20,017 nucleotides of DNA from positions 1-20,017 of the IMG/VR virus record IMGVR_UViG_3300042475_002649, one strand, 5' to 3'. Below, one piece after another: positions 19,829 through 20,017 of the stretch. Every line of letters starts with the position of its first letter. The stretch's first letter is position 1. The DNA is from a virus. The notes below the pieces were generated by a model. That model did no database searches. It was not told the origin of the DNA and worked only from the letters and a program-made list of their open reading frames with translations. A program made the translations under genes and the position numbers.

Positions 19829-20017
19829 TAAAAATTCTAATTGCTATTCCAACTGCTCGTTATATTGAGCCCGACACTTTCAAGTCAATCTACGACCTTG
19901 ACATTCCAGAAGGTTATCATGTCGACTTTCAGTACTTCTACGGATACAGAGTCGATCAAGTTCGTAACCTAATTGCAGACTGGGTCGTACGTGGATTTGA
20001 TTATCTGTTTGCTGTTG
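19825..20017 (+). CDS. Glycosyltransferase-like protein (N-terminal part, runs off the window)
   Basis: Sixty-four codons are visible. The protein starts MIKILIAIPTARYIEPDTFK, with a central YGYRVDQVRNLIADWVVRGF and a YLFAV strand at the edge. In GT-A enzymes this last strand leads to the DxD metal site, which would lie just past the window. The I-x-I-P-T start and the R-N-x-x-A segment fit phage GT-A proteins I recall. The ATG overlaps the TGA of the two-domain glycosyltransferase (ATGA), so the two are translationally coupled and probably act in one glycan pathway. The catalytic residues are not visible, so the class is tentative. Confidence 0.65.
   Translation, partial: MIKILIAIPTARYIEPDTFKSIYDLDIPEGYHVDFQYFYGYRVDQVRNLIADWVVRGFDYLFAV

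Noticed and set aside
1-20017. tRNA genes, insertion sequences, integrase or attachment sites
   Set aside because: No cloverleaf-like segment, terminal inverted repeat or recombinase motif was seen; the window is filled with structural and glycosyltransferase genes.

Overview
The window looks like part of the late structural region of a T4-like myovirus, most plausibly a marine one (cyanophage or pelagiphage type). The host cannot be named from the sequence. The assignment rests on three adjacent genes that resemble T4 gp13, gp14 and gp15 (neck and tail completion), on T4-type late promoter elements of the form NATAAATA, and on a large cluster of fibre and adhesin genes. No bacterial housekeeping genes, rRNA, tRNA, integrase or transposase were seen. 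Genes are packed with gaps of 0 to about 80 bases, and there is no gene-free stretch longer than 80 bases.

Layout. Positions 17700 down to 1 form one leftward block. In transcription order it holds: a short fibre-like protein with an Mtd-like N terminus (17137-17700); two tandem LamG/jelly-roll adhesins (16394-17128, 15708-16397); a collagen-repeat fibre starting at TTG (14531-15643); a 79-residue protein (14279-14518); a repetitive beta-rich protein (13237-14277); an 894-residue collagen-repeat fibre (10499-13183); two copies of one small family (10154-10486, 9828-10151); a 408-residue structural protein (8588-9814); a 1776-residue fibre ending in a self-cleaving S74 chaperone (3265-8595); a third copy of the small family (2876-3262); a 67-residue protein (2655-2858); an Ig-like protein interrupted by an in-frame amber codon (2190-2651); a 2OG-Fe(II) oxygenase (1602-2171); then gp13, gp14 and the start of gp15. 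From 17780 rightward lie a two-domain GT4-GT2 glycosyltransferase and the start of a second, overlapping glycosyltransferase-like gene.

How it works together. The leftward block would build the neck and tail completion proteins together with a large host-recognition apparatus: long fibres, collagen-like stalks and lectin-like tips. The 79-base divergent region 17701-17779 carries a sigma70-like promoter pointing right that overlaps a near-consensus T4 late promoter pointing left. This suggests an early/late switch between sugar modification and virion structure.

Most notable points: the amber codon inside the Ig-like fold, with the reading frame, fold and gene spacing all continuing beyond it; the absence of any gene in the window that relies on TAG alone to terminate; the overlapping divergent promoters with a possibly leaderless glycosyltransferase message; three copies of a small family ending in or near Leu-Pro-Trp between fibre genes; and extensive repeats within and between fibre genes that could drive recombination of adhesin modules. 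All family assignments are from memory and reading of the sequence; no searches were run.
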